Source: JAPWJZ01 sp964575605 (GTDB lineage: Bacteria; Pseudomonadota; Alphaproteobacteria; Micavibrionales; UBA2020). Taken from it: a stretch of 64,000 nucleotides of DNA. Positions 17,714-26,109 of the stretch are shown one piece after another. A program made the position numbers and the translations under genes. The DNA lies in contig CAZNRN010000015.1 in the NCBI GenBank assembly GCA_964575605.1, positions 16,857-80,856 on the forward strand. Direction: 5' to 3'. Each line of letters starts with the position of its first letter. Position 1 is the stretch's first letter. The notes below the pieces were generated by a model. The model searched no databases and was not told the origin of the DNA. It saw only the letters and a list, made by a program, of their open reading frames with translations.

Positions 17714-18148
17714 ATGCCCCGTAAAAACACCACCGAGGACGGCCCCCACCCGATCGACGCACATGTCGGCCAGAAGGTGCGCGCGCGCCGCCAGACACTG
17801 GACATGAGCCAGGACGACCTCGCGCAGGCCTGTGGCATCACCTTCCAGCAGGTGCAGAAATACGAACGCGGAACCAACCGCATCGCGGTCAGCCGCCTGG
17901 TCGAAATCGCCAAGGCGCTGAAGACCCCCCTCGACTACTTCCTCGACGGTTCTTTCCAGCTGCTGCCCGGCCAGAAATACGCCGTGAAAGGCTTCGCGGA
18001 GGGCAAGCAGCCCGCCCTGGAACCCGACCCGATGGCCAGCCGCGACGTGCGCGACCTTGTGCGCGCCTACCAGTCGATCAAGGACGCCAAGCTGCAGAAA
18101 CAGCTGGTGGAAATGGCCAAAACCATGGCCTCTTCGGGCGGCAAATAA
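17714..18148 (+). CDS. XRE/Cro-type HTH transcriptional regulator
   Basis: A 144-residue DNA-binding protein. The HTH_3 domain spans about residues 18-75: GQKVRARRQTLDMSQDDLA, then the recognition helix ITFQQVQKYERGTNRI, then SRLVEIAKALKTPLDYFLDG. A helical C-terminal tail (VRDLVRAYQSIKDAKLQKQLVEMAKTM) follows. Proteins with this architecture are commonly encoded between lnt and metK in alphaproteobacteria. The tandem repeat over its promoter suggests autoregulation, and the location suggests a link to methionine/SAM metabolism or stress, which is inference. Confidence 0.92.
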   Translation: MPRKNTTEDGPHPIDAHVGQKVRARRQTLDMSQDDLAQACGITFQQVQKYERGTNRIAVSRLVEIAKALKTPLDYFLDGSFQLLPGQKYAVKGFAEGKQPALEPDPMASRDVRDLVRAYQSIKDAKLQKQLVEMAKTMASSGGK

Positions 18149-18231
18149 CCTCTAAAACCCCTTAAAAAGGCTGTTGCCCGGCGTTTTCCGGTCACGTATA
18201 TATATGCGGTATTCAACAAGAGGGGCTAAAC

Positions 18232-19449
18232 ATGGCAGACCAGAAGTATATTTTCACCAGTGAATCCGTGGGCGAAGGCCATCCGGACAAGCTGTGCGAC
18301 CGCGTGTCGGACGCCATCGTCGACGCATACCTGAACGCCGACCCCTATTCCCGCGTCGCGGCCGAATGCCTTGCGACCACCGGCTTCCTCTGCATCGCCG
18401 GCGAAACCCGCGGCCCCGCCTCCATCACCAAGGAACTGGTCGAGACCATCGCCCGCCACGCGGTGCGCGACATCGGCTACAAGCAGGAAGAATTCCACTG
18501 GGAGAAAATCAAGGTCGATGTTCGCCTGCACGCGCAGTCGGCTGACATCGCCGTCGGCGTCGACGCCGCCGGCAACAAGGACGAAGGCGCAGGCGACCAG
18601 GGCATCATGTTCGGTTACGCCTGCCGCGAAACCGACAGCTTTATGCCGGCCGCCATCCATTATTCCCACGCCATCCTGAAATCGCTGGCCGAAGCCCGCC
18701 ATTCGGGCGCGCTGTTCAAGCTGGGCCCCGATGCAAAATCCCAGGTTTCGCTGGAATACATCAACGGCAAGCCCGTGCGCGCGACCTCGGTCGTCGTCTC
18801 CACGCAGCATGACGCCTCTGTTTCGCAGGAAGAAGTCCGCGAAATGGTGCGCCCGCACGTGCAGAACATCCTGCCCGCAGGCTGGATGTGCGATGAAGAC
18901 CAGTTCTACGTCAACCCGACCGGCCGTTTCGTCATCGGCGGCCCCGACGGCGACTGCGGCCTGACCGGACGCAAGATCATCGTCGACACCTACGGCGGCG
19001 CTGCGCCGCACGGCGGCGGCGCTTTCTCGGGCAAGGATCCGACGAAGGTTGACCGCTCGGCTGCTTATGCCGCCCGCCATGCTGCGAAGAACATCGTGGC
19101 CGCAGGCCTTGCCGAGCGTTGCACCATCCAGGTGTCCTATGCCATCGGCGTGTCGCACCCCATCTCGCTCTACGTCAACACGCATGGCACCGGCAAATAC
19201 AGCGATGACGCACTGTCGCTGGCTCTGCAAGCCGTGGCGGATTTCCGCCCCCGCGCCATCCGCGAGCGCCTGAACCTCAACAAGCCCATCTATGCCCGCA
19301 CCGCGGCCTACGGCCACTTTGGCCGCACGCCCGATGCAGACGGCGGCTTCAGCTGGGAAAAGCCCGACCTGGTGCAGGCGCTGAAAGACGAAATCGGCTC
19401 CAAGAAGTACAAGGACTACGAAGGCAAAGTCACCGAGCTGAAGCGCTGA
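18232..19449 (+). CDS. metK: S-adenosylmethionine synthase MetK
   Basis: MetK makes S-adenosylmethionine from methionine and ATP. All three signature regions are visible: GEGHPDKLCDRVSDAIVDAYL near the N-terminus, GAGDQGIMFGYACRET (the methionine/ATP-loop hexapeptide region) near residue 120, and GGAAPHGGGAFSGKDPTKVDR (P-loop-like) near residue 260. Length is 405 residues, in the alphaproteobacterial range. GAGGGG precedes the ATG by 7 bases. The short upstream region (18149-18231) shows no SAM riboswitch that I can recognise. The stop codon overlaps the next start (TGATG). Confidence 0.97.
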   Translation: MADQKYIFTSESVGEGHPDKLCDRVSDAIVDAYLNADPYSRVAAECLATTGFLCIAGETRGPASITKELVETIARHAVRDIGYKQEEFHWEKIKVDVRLHAQSADIAVGVDAAGNKDEGAGDQGIMFGYACRETDSFMPAAIHYSHAILKSLAEARHSGALFKLGPDAKSQVSLEYINGKPVRATSVVVSTQHDASVSQEEVREMVRPHVQNILPAGWMCDEDQFYVNPTGRFVIGGPDGDCGLTGRKIIVDTYGGAAPHGGGAFSGKDPTKVDRSAAYAARHAAKNIVAAGLAERCTIQVSYAIGVSHPISLYVNTHGTGKYSDDALSLALQAVADFRPRAIRERLNLNKPIYARTAAYGHFGRTPDADGGFSWEKPDLVQALKDEIGSKKYKDYEGKVTELKR

Positions 19450-19940
19450 TGCGCGCCCTGGCCCTCGCAACTGTTCTCGTTCTATCCGCCGCCCTGCCCG
19501 CGCAGGCGGCGGATACGCAACGCAACCATACAGGCGGCCGCTTCATGCTTGATGTTGCCGGTAATAACGGGGGCTTGGTTGAAAAGTTCGATAACAACAC
19601 CCCCGCCACAACGCAGCCCGCGTTGAAAAATACGGCCCCGGGCAATACAGCTCCCACAACTACGCTGCACACAGGCACCAGCTTGCGCCAACAGCCTCAG
19701 TCACGCATCATTACGGGCGGCGGCATCGACAGCAAAGGCAACAAACAGAACCAGCAGTCAATCGATAACGTGCGCAACAGCCTGAACGATGCCACAAAAG
19801 ACCGGGAATCCGACGACCATATGGGTAACTTCGAAATCCAGGGGTTAATGCAGGAAAGCAACCAGAGCCAAACCCTGCAATCAAACGTCAAAAAAAAGCA
19901 GGACGACACGAATAACGGCGTTATCCGCAAGGCTGATTGA
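19449..19940 (+). CDS. Secreted Gln/Asn/Thr-rich hypothetical protein coupled to metK
   Basis: The 163-residue product begins with a signal peptide (RALALATVLVLSAALPAQAAD, cleavage near residue 21). The mature chain is hydrophilic, low in complexity and rich in Gln, Asn and Thr, ending in a Lys/Asp-rich tail, so it is probably largely disordered in the periplasm. Its ATG overlaps the metK TGA by one base, so it will be translated after metK, although nothing suggests a shared function. I do not recognise the family. Confidence 0.7.
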   Translation: MRALALATVLVLSAALPAQAADTQRNHTGGRFMLDVAGNNGGLVEKFDNNTPATTQPALKNTAPGNTAPTTTLHTGTSLRQQPQSRIITGGGIDSKGNKQNQQSIDNVRNSLNDATKDRESDDHMGNFEIQGLMQESNQSQTLQSNVKKKQDDTNNGVIRKAD

Positions 19941-20037
19941 AGCCTTCAAAAGCTAATTCCTACGAATCTTATATGCTTTAATTGAGCATATGTTGCTACG
20001 CACAAACCCTCCAAAATGTTGTATTTACAGCGTTATT

Positions 20038-20058
20038 TCGCGCGCACGCGGCGCGCGA
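20038..20058 (+). repeat. GC-rich inverted repeat in the 207-bp gap after the metK-coupled gene
   Basis: TCGCGCG (20038-20044) and CGCGCGA (20052-20058) flank a 7-nt loop. There is no T-run after the stem, so it is not a standard terminator. It ends directly before the candidate promoter of the glycine-rich-domain-like gene and could be an operator or a transcript-end hairpin. Confidence 0.35.
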
Positions 20059-20059
20059 T

Positions 20060-20088
20060 TTGACACATCTTTACACTGCTCATACCGT
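20060..20088 (+). promoter_or_regulatory. Candidate sigma70 promoter for the glycine-rich-domain-like gene
   Basis: TTGACA (20060-20065), a 17-bp spacer and TACCGT (20083-20088) resemble a sigma70 promoter with an excellent -35 and a weak -10. It would give a leader of about 50 nt ahead of the ATG at 20148. Confidence 0.35.
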
Positions 20089-20147
20089 TGAATTGTGCAC
20101 AACGAAAAAAGGACGGCCAACAACAGATGAAACAGAAAGGTGACTAG

Positions 20148-21071
20148 ATGGACCTGCAGCACATGTTGCACTTGAACACCAACCCCGACAACAAACCTGC
20201 ACTTAAGCCACTAACCGAACGCACACCGTACCACGATAAAATAGAGGCCCTTGACCTCGAGCCCATCAAATTCAAACTCGTCAAGGAAAAGGGATGGCCC
20301 CTTAAAAAAGCCGATAGCGTCGAGAAACTTTACAAAGCCTACCTCCTCCTCTTCGCCCTGTACCCCTGCGAAGAACACGTCCCCACCCCCGACATCGATG
20401 AAATGTGGCACAGCCATATCCTTGATACGCACAAGTATATGGAGGACTGCCACGACATTTTCGGCTTCTACCTGCACCATTATCCGTACCTGGGCATGCT
20501 GGGCACCGAAGACGCGGCACTGGCGGCTGCGCAATTTGCGGCGACGCGCCAGCGTTTCCGCGAGATCGCGGGGCTCGATCCCATCAATGCTGCCGATTGC
20601 GGTGGCGGCGGTGGATGCGGCGGTGGCGGCGGCTGCAGTTCCAGCAGCTGTTCCTCCAGCAGCTGTAGCTCGGGCGGGGATTCCGGCCATTCGGGCGGCG
20701 ATACCGGCGGCCATAGCGACCCGGGTCATGGCCACCACGACAGCGGCATTACGCCCTTCATCATCCCGTCCTGCAGTTCGACCAGCAACAACAACGTGCC
20801 CTCGAAACCGCTGAAGGACGAATGGAAGAAGAAAAAGGAAAAGCCGCAGACGCCCGCGAACAACAACCCCTCGCCCAAGCAGAAGAAGCCGTCGTTCTGG
20901 AAGCGCATCTTCAAGGCGATAAAGCACCAGCCGGAAACCGCCGTGAAGGAACCGACCCGCTGGGAACGTTCGGTCGACCCGCGCCGCATGAAGAAGAAAG
21001 GCCGCCCCACGCGCGCCGAGCTTCTGGCGCTGCTCGCCGAAATAGACGGCGAAAACGCGACCAAACACTAA
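20148..21071 (+). CDS. Glycine-rich domain-containing (GRDP-like) protein with Cys/Gly/Ser tail
   Basis: The 307-residue product has three parts. Residues 30-145 resemble the GRDP-like domain known from plant glycine-rich domain proteins and scattered bacteria, with the His/Cys motif MWHSHILDTHKYMEDC (residues 86-101) followed by GFYLHHYPYLG. Residues 150-200 are low-complexity Gly/Cys then Ser/Cys blocks followed by a His/Gly/Asp stretch. The remainder is Lys/Pro-rich, basic and probably disordered. No signal peptide is visible. The spacing of His and Cys suggests metal or thiol chemistry, but no function is established. It interrupts the usual metK-trmB adjacency and has a long AT-richer leader. 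Confidence 0.65.
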   Translation: MDLQHMLHLNTNPDNKPALKPLTERTPYHDKIEALDLEPIKFKLVKEKGWPLKKADSVEKLYKAYLLLFALYPCEEHVPTPDIDEMWHSHILDTHKYMEDCHDIFGFYLHHYPYLGMLGTEDAALAAAQFAATRQRFREIAGLDPINAADCGGGGGCGGGGGCSSSSCSSSSCSSGGDSGHSGGDTGGHSDPGHGHHDSGITPFIIPSCSSTSNNNVPSKPLKDEWKKKKEKPQTPANNNPSPKQKKPSFWKRIFKAIKHQPETAVKEPTRWERSVDPRRMKKKGRPTRAELLALLAEIDGENATKH

Positions 21072-21179
21072 ACAAAACACGTACTTACGACGTCACCCCC
21101 GCCTGCCGCGGGGGTGATTTTTATTTCACATCCCGTTCCCTAGCTGTTATTATCCCGCCGCAGAATCAGAAGGGGCACA

Positions 21180-21848
21180 ATGCCGTTCGACAAGCTGATC
21201 AAGGGTTACAAGGCATTCCACTCGAACTATTTCGGTTCGGGCAAAAAGCTGTTCCGCAACCTCGTGCGCGACGGGCAGAACCCCGACACGCTGCTGATCG
21301 GCTGTTCCGACAGCCGCGCCGATCCCGCCATTCTCACCAACAGCGAACCCGGCGATATGTTCGTGGTGCGCAACGTCGCCGCGCTTGTCCCCCCTTATAA
21401 AACCGACAGCATGCACCACGGTACTTCGGCCGCGATCGAGTTCGCGGTGAAGCAGATTGCGGTGAAGCACGTCGTCGTGATGGGCCACAGCATGTGCGGC
21501 GGCATCCGTGCGCTGTCCGAACACGCGATTACCCGCGATAGTTTCGAATTCCTCGCGCAATGGGTCGATATCGGCGCGCCTGCGCTCGACCATGTCGAGA
21601 AAACCTGCGGCCATGCGGCGCCCGACGACAAGCGCCGCGCGCTCGAGCAGCAGGTGGTTCTCGTCTCCATCAACAACCTCATGACCTTCCCCTGGGTGGC
21701 GGAGCGCGTGAAGGCTGGCAACCTGCAGCTGCACGGCTGGTATTTCGACATGGCCGCGGGCGAGCTGATGGAATACAACGAAAAAACCAGGGCCTTCGAA
21801 AGCCTGCACAAGAAGAACGGCAAGAATGCGAAGCAGCTGGCAGGGTGA
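21180..21848 (+). CDS. Beta-class carbonic anhydrase
   Basis: This cytosolic zinc enzyme interconverts CO2 and bicarbonate. The zinc ligands and catalytic dyad are all present: Cys42, Asp44 and Arg46 in GCSDSRADP, and His103 and Cys106 in MGHSMCGGIR. Length is 222 residues, as expected. The C-terminal NNLMTFPWVAERVKAGNLQLHGWYFD is also typical. The last 23 bases overlap the trmB reading frame. It is one of the accessory genes lying between metK and trmB. Confidence 0.95.
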   Translation: MPFDKLIKGYKAFHSNYFGSGKKLFRNLVRDGQNPDTLLIGCSDSRADPAILTNSEPGDMFVVRNVAALVPPYKTDSMHHGTSAAIEFAVKQIAVKHVVVMGHSMCGGIRALSEHAITRDSFEFLAQWVDIGAPALDHVEKTCGHAAPDDKRRALEQQVVLVSINNLMTFPWVAERVKAGNLQLHGWYFDMAAGELMEYNEKTRAFESLHKKNGKNAKQLAG

Positions 21849-22530
21849 CGACGGCAAGCCGAAGTTCTACGGCCGCCGCAAGGGCAAGACCATCAAGCAG
21901 AACCGTCAGGCCGCTTATAACCTTGTCATGGACTGGGCGAAGATAACCCTGCCGGAGGGTGACGGCAAAATCGACCCGCGCTCTTTCTTTGATTTTCCTG
22001 TCACCGAAGTCTGGCTGGAAGTCGGCTTCGGCAACGGCGAACAGCTGCTGCATCAGGCCATGCGGAACCCGACCATCGGCATGATCGGCTGCGAGCCTTT
22101 CCTGAACGGCGTTTCGGCGCTGTGCCGCGATATGAAGGATAATAACGTAAAAAACATACGCATTTTTCAGGATGACGCGCGGCTGCTGATGGCGCGCCTC
22201 GCCGATCACAGTTTCACGCGCGCCTTCGTGCTGAATTCAGACCCCTGGCCCAAGAAGCGCCATCACAAGCGCCGTTTTATCCAGACCGAAACGCTCGACA
22301 CGCTGCACCGCCTGCTGGTGAAGGGATCGGAACTGCGGCTGTCTTCCGACGACCCCAGCCTCGCCGCGTGGCAAATGGAAAAGCCCTATAACCACCCGGG
22401 CTACACATGGCAGGCCCGGAGCGCCGCCGACTGGCGCAACTGCCCCGAAGACATGATCAATACACGCTACCAGAACAAGGGTATCGCGGCGGGCAGGCCC
22501 GTGATTTTCCAGCGTTTTTTGACCGTTTAA
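21826..22530 (+). CDS. trmB: tRNA (guanine-N7-)-methyltransferase TrmB
   Basis: TrmB methylates G46 in the tRNA variable loop using SAM. The 234-residue product has the SAM site VWLEVGFGNGEQLLHQA, the CEPFLNGV strand and the strongly conserved NSDPWPKKRHHKRRF motif that marks the family. The ATG at 21826 lies inside the end of the carbonic anhydrase gene (23-bp overlap) and is the first in-frame start; the next in-frame starts would remove the conserved YGRRKGK segment. It belongs to the metK-trmB-rimP backbone. Confidence 0.95.
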   Translation: MRSSWQGDDGKPKFYGRRKGKTIKQNRQAAYNLVMDWAKITLPEGDGKIDPRSFFDFPVTEVWLEVGFGNGEQLLHQAMRNPTIGMIGCEPFLNGVSALCRDMKDNNVKNIRIFQDDARLLMARLADHSFTRAFVLNSDPWPKKRHHKRRFIQTETLDTLHRLLVKGSELRLSSDDPSLAAWQMEKPYNHPGYTWQARSAADWRNCPEDMINTRYQNKGIAAGRPVIFQRFLTV

Positions 22531-22564
22531 CGGTTTTTCAAGCCAAGCCTGTTACACTTGGCCC

Positions 22565-23782
22565 ATGGCGAAAGTGCACATATTCAATAGAGTGAGCGGC
22601 CCATCGGAGGCCGAACGCGCGCTGACCGAATGGAAAATCCCCTTTGAAAAAGCGGAAGACGGCACGATCACCGTGCCCGGCGACCTGAGGCTCAATAATA
22701 TGAACCTCACCGCCCTGCCCGACCTGTCGAAGGTCATCGTCAAGGGCAACTTCATCTGCGTGAACAATTACGAGTTGAAATCGCTCAAAGGCGCGCCGCA
22801 GGTGGTGCACGGAAATTACATGTGCAACAGCAACGGGCTCACCTCTCTCGAATATGCGCCGAAGGAAGTCGGCGGCGATTTCATCTGCTGGGCGAACAAG
22901 CTGACCTCGCTCGAACACGCACCGAAAAAAGTCGGCCGCAATTTTTGCTGCGACAAGAATAAACTGACGTCGCTCGAACACGCACCCGAAACCGTGCCCG
23001 GCACCTTCAACTGCCAGGAAAACCAGCTGACAACGCTTGAACACGCGCCGCATACCGTTGGGGCTTTCAACTGCTCAAGCAATAAGCTTGTTTCGTTAGA
23101 ACACGGCCCCAGCAAGATTACGGCCGGCACCTATACCGGGGATTACGAGTGCAGTAATAACCCCTTTGCCAGCCTGAAAGGCGCCCCCGCGCATGTGCCG
23201 GGCAAATTTATTTGCACAGGCTGCAAGCTGACGACATTGGAAGGCGGGCCTGCACAGGTTGACGGCGATTACTATGCTTACGACAACCTGCTGGTCAATT
23301 TAAAAGGCGCTGCTGCCATCGTCGGAAAAAGCTTCGGGGTCGGACGTAACAAGCTTGCCTCGATAGAGGACGGGCCTAAATCAGTGGGCGAACATTACAG
23401 CTGCCAGGAGAATAAACTGACCTCCCTCAAAGGCGCGCCGGAAACTGTGACCGAGTTTGGATGCGAGGACAATCCGCTTGAATCCTTAGCGCATGCCCCC
23501 AAGTCCTGCAAAGGCAATTTCTGGTGCCGCAATACCGGCCAGAAATATCTCGAAGGCATCCCGCAGGACGCCGGTAAAATTTTCAGCGACTTCGGCACCT
23601 ATGATAACTGGGCGGCCGTGCCCGAACACCTGCGCATTTCCCCCGACACCATCGCGCGGCGAGAACGCGAAAGGGTGGAGGAGATACAGCGCATCGCCGA
23701 AAGCTCGACCGTTCTGGGCGACAGCCTGACCCTGAAAAAAGGCACCCTCCAGATCAAGGGGGCGGTTGGTACAAAACGCTAA
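22565..23782 (+). CDS. Degenerate leucine-rich-repeat-like repeat protein
   Basis: The 405-residue product consists mostly of about 14 repeats of 20-22 residues with the consensus G-x-F-x-C-x-x-N-x-L-T-S-L-E-x-A-P-x-x-V, for example NKLTSLEHAPKKVGRNFCC near residue 115. This is the pattern of LRR-like repeats seen in some phage and metagenomic proteins and predicts a curved solenoid. An N-terminal domain of about 55 residues and a charged helical C-terminus (RRERERVEEIQRIAESS) cap it. There is no signal peptide, so it is probably cytosolic and may bind protein partners. It sits between trmB and rimP, an unusual place, and is followed by an AT-rich intergenic region. Confidence 0.75.
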   Translation: MAKVHIFNRVSGPSEAERALTEWKIPFEKAEDGTITVPGDLRLNNMNLTALPDLSKVIVKGNFICVNNYELKSLKGAPQVVHGNYMCNSNGLTSLEYAPKEVGGDFICWANKLTSLEHAPKKVGRNFCCDKNKLTSLEHAPETVPGTFNCQENQLTTLEHAPHTVGAFNCSSNKLVSLEHGPSKITAGTYTGDYECSNNPFASLKGAPAHVPGKFICTGCKLTTLEGGPAQVDGDYYAYDNLLVNLKGAAAIVGKSFGVGRNKLASIEDGPKSVGEHYSCQENKLTSLKGAPETVTEFGCEDNPLESLAHAPKSCKGNFWCRNTGQKYLEGIPQDAGKIFSDFGTYDNWAAVPEHLRISPDTIARRERERVEEIQRIAESSTVLGDSLTLKKGTLQIKGAVGTKR

Positions 23783-23905
23783 CACATTGATAAATAATAA
23801 AATTATCTAGATATAGATTACGAAAAATAAAATAAATCCGAAAATATTTTTCAATCCAACCCCCCGCCCATTGCGCGGAAAAGCGCAAAATTTTTGCAAT
23901 TTTGC

Positions 23906-23933
23906 TTGCAAATACAGTGTCCTGCTGTATAAA
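23906..23933 (+). promoter_or_regulatory. Candidate sigma70 promoter of the rimP-nusA-infB operon
   Basis: TTGCAA (23906-23911), a 16-bp spacer and TATAAA (23928-23933) form a good sigma70-like promoter at the end of an AT-rich stretch (23783-23930) that could act as an UP-like element. Transcription would start near 23940. Confidence 0.5.
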
Positions 23934-23960
23934 TGCAGCCAATACAACCCGGCATAAACA

Positions 23961-23993
23961 AAAGGGTGGGCTCTAAAAAAGAGCCCGCCCTTT
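23961..23993 (+). promoter_or_regulatory. Strong leader hairpin upstream of rimP (possible attenuator)
   Basis: AAAGGGTGGGCTC (23961-23973) pairs with GAGCCCGCCCTTT (23981-23993), 13 bp with one G-T wobble and a TAAAAAA loop. It lies between the candidate operon promoter and the rimP start and is followed by TGTGC rather than a long T-run, so it may be a conditional terminator or a structural leader. It could also end transcription from the upstream repeat-protein gene. Confidence 0.5.
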
Positions 23994-24022
23994 GTGCATC
24001 CGGAGGCCGGAAAAAGGGATAA

Positions 24023-24523
24023 ATGGAACAGACGCCGCAGGCAAGAAAAGTCGAGCAAGCCATCTCCCCCACTGCACAAAGCATGGGTTACGAGATCGTG
24101 CGCGTCATGATGGTGGGCGCGGGATCGGGCAAGCCTACATTACAAATAATGGCCGAGAAGCCCGACGGCACCATGAACCTCGACGACTGTTCGCGTCTCA
24201 GCCAGGCGGTTTCCGCCGTGCTGGACGTCGAAAACGTTATCGATGCCGCTTACTATCTCGAGGTCTCCTCGCCCGGCATCGACCGCCCGCTGACGCGACT
24301 GAAGGATTTCGAGCGCTACAAGGGCTTCGACGTGCGTATCGAACTCGACGTGGCCGTTAACGGCCAGAAGAAATTCAAGGGCAAGTTGCTGGGCGCCACA
24401 GGCGACACCGTCAATTTGCAAACAGAGGAAGGGCCCGTGCAGGCGCTTCCTTTCGGTCAGATCCAGAAAGCAAAACTCTTGCTGACGGATGACCTCATCA
24501 AAGCCGCACAGAAAAAAGGATAA
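24023..24523 (+). CDS. rimP: Ribosome maturation factor RimP
   Basis: RimP assists 30S subunit maturation. The 166-residue product has the family's N-terminal alpha/beta domain (GYEIVRVMMVG..KPTLQIMAEKPDG, DDCSRLSQAVSAVLD) and the hallmark YYLEVSSPGIDRPLTRLKDFERYKGF, followed by the SH3-like C-terminal domain (FKGKLLGATGDTVNL). It begins the translation operon rimP-nusA-infB-rbfA-truB-rpsO and lies 21 bp ahead of nusA. AAGGG lies upstream of the ATG. Confidence 0.95.
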   Translation: MEQTPQARKVEQAISPTAQSMGYEIVRVMMVGAGSGKPTLQIMAEKPDGTMNLDDCSRLSQAVSAVLDVENVIDAAYYLEVSSPGIDRPLTRLKDFERYKGFDVRIELDVAVNGQKKFKGKLLGATGDTVNLQTEEGPVQALPFGQIQKAKLLLTDDLIKAAQKKG

Positions 24524-24544
24524 AAGGGTAACAAGGAAACAGCC

Positions 24545-26074
24545 ATGCAAGAAATGCTCCAAGTCGCAGATGCCGTCGCACGTGAAAAAAGCATCGACCG
24601 TGAAATCGTCATCCAGGCCATGGAAGAAGCCATCCAGAAGGCCGGCCGCTCCAAATACGGCTATGACCACGACATCCGCGCCACCATCGACCGCAAGACG
24701 GGCGAGATCGAGCTGTTCCGCTACCGCGAAGTGGTGGAAGCCTTCAACCCCGAAATGCCCGAGCTGGAAGCAAAGCAGATCCTGCTGAAGCCCGCCAAGA
24801 AACTCAAGGCAGACGCTCAAGTGGGCGAATTCATCATCGACAAGCTGCCGCCCCTCGACTTCGGCCGCATCGCAGCGCAAACCGCCAAGCAGGTCATCTT
24901 CCAGAAAGTGCGCGACGCCGAGCGCGAGCGCATGTTCGAGGAATACCAGAACCGCACCGGCGAAATCGTCTCGGGCGTCATCAAGCGCGTGGAATACGGC
25001 AACGTGACCGTCGACCTCGGCCGCGGCGAAGGCTACATGCGCCGCCAGGACGCACTGCCCCGCGAACACTTCAAAAACGGCGACCGCGTCCGCGCCTACA
25101 TCTACGACGTGCGCCGCGAACAGCGCGGCCCGCAGATCTTCCTGTCCCGCGTCCACCCCGAATTCCTGGCCATGCTGTTCAAGCAGGAAGTGCCGGAAAT
25201 CTACGACGGCGTGATCGAGATCAAGGCCGTCGCCCGCGACCCCGGCTCCCGCGCGAAAATCGCGGTGCTGTCGCGCGACAGCTCGATCGACCCGGTCGGC
25301 GCCTGCGTCGGTATGCGCGGCTCCCGCGTTCAGGCCGTCGTCGGCGAACTGCAGGGCGAGAAAATCGACATCATCCCCTGGACCAACGACGTCGCCACGT
25401 TTGTGGTTAACGCGCTGGCTCCCGCCGAAGTCACGAAAGTGGTTCTCGACGAAGACACGCACCGCCTCGATGTGGTCGTGCCGGACGAGCAGCTCTCTCT
25501 CGCCATCGGCCGCCGCGGCCAGAACGTGCGCCTCGCGACACAGCTTTCCGGCTGGAACATCGACATCATGACCGAAGCCGAGGAAACCGAGCGCCGCCAG
25601 AACGAATTCAAGACGCGCTCCGCCCTCTTCATGGAAGCGCTCGACGTTGACGAAGTCATCGCCCACCTGCTGGTGGTCGAAGGCTTCACCTCGATCCAGG
25701 ACATCGTCGACACCTCCGACAACGAACTGGCCCGCATCCAGGGCTTCGACGGCGACGTGGCGGTCGAGCTGAAAAACCGCGCACAGACCTTCCTCGACGC
25801 GAAGAAGGCCGAATTCGACAAGAAGCGCAAGGAACTGGGCATCACCGACGAGCTGGCAGGCGTCAAAGGCCTGACCCAGGACATGATTCTGGCGCTGGCG
25901 GAAAAAGGCGTCAAGAAGATGGACGACCTGGGCGACCTCGCCGGCGACGAGCTGCGCGAGATCGTGGGCGAAAATGCGCTCACCGAAAGCCAGGCCAACA
26001 ACATTATCATGGCCGCACGCGCCAGCTGGTTCCCCGAGGAAGAAGAACCGAAGGAACAGGCGGCTGCTGGCTGA
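24545..26074 (+). CDS. nusA: Transcription termination/antitermination factor NusA
   Basis: NusA binds RNA polymerase and controls pausing, termination and antitermination. The 509-residue product shows the N-terminal RNAP-binding domain, S1 domain (about residues 135-200, GEIVSGVIKRVEYGNVTVDLG), KH domains (GACVGMRGSRVQAVVGEL; AIGRRGQNVRLATQLSGW), and two C-terminal acidic repeats with helix-hairpin-helix character (LLVVEGFTSIQDIVDT; ALAEKGVKKMDDLGDLAGDEL). AACAAGGA precedes the ATG. The usual ylxR gene does not follow; infB starts 35 bp downstream. Confidence 0.97.
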   Translation: MQEMLQVADAVAREKSIDREIVIQAMEEAIQKAGRSKYGYDHDIRATIDRKTGEIELFRYREVVEAFNPEMPELEAKQILLKPAKKLKADAQVGEFIIDKLPPLDFGRIAAQTAKQVIFQKVRDAERERMFEEYQNRTGEIVSGVIKRVEYGNVTVDLGRGEGYMRRQDALPREHFKNGDRVRAYIYDVRREQRGPQIFLSRVHPEFLAMLFKQEVPEIYDGVIEIKAVARDPGSRAKIAVLSRDSSIDPVGACVGMRGSRVQAVVGELQGEKIDIIPWTNDVATFVVNALAPAEVTKVVLDEDTHRLDVVVPDEQLSLAIGRRGQNVRLATQLSGWNIDIMTEAEETERRQNEFKTRSALFMEALDVDEVIAHLLVVEGFTSIQDIVDTSDNELARIQGFDGDVAVELKNRAQTFLDAKKAEFDKKRKELGITDELAGVKGLTQDMILALAEKGVKKMDDLGDLAGDELREIVGENALTESQANNIIMAARASWFPEEEEPKEQAAAG

Positions 26075-26109
26075 CGTTAGGCTGACGGCTGCGGCTTTAA
26101 GGACTGCAA

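Noticed and set aside
18149..18231. Possible SAM riboswitch upstream of metK
   Set aside because: The 83-bp gap shows none of the conserved elements of SAM-II, SAM/SAH or SAM-I classes that I could identify.
22565..23782. Prophage remnant suggested by phage-like LRR repeats
   Set aside because: No integrase, capsid, portal, lysis or attachment repeats lie nearby; both neighbours are core genes.
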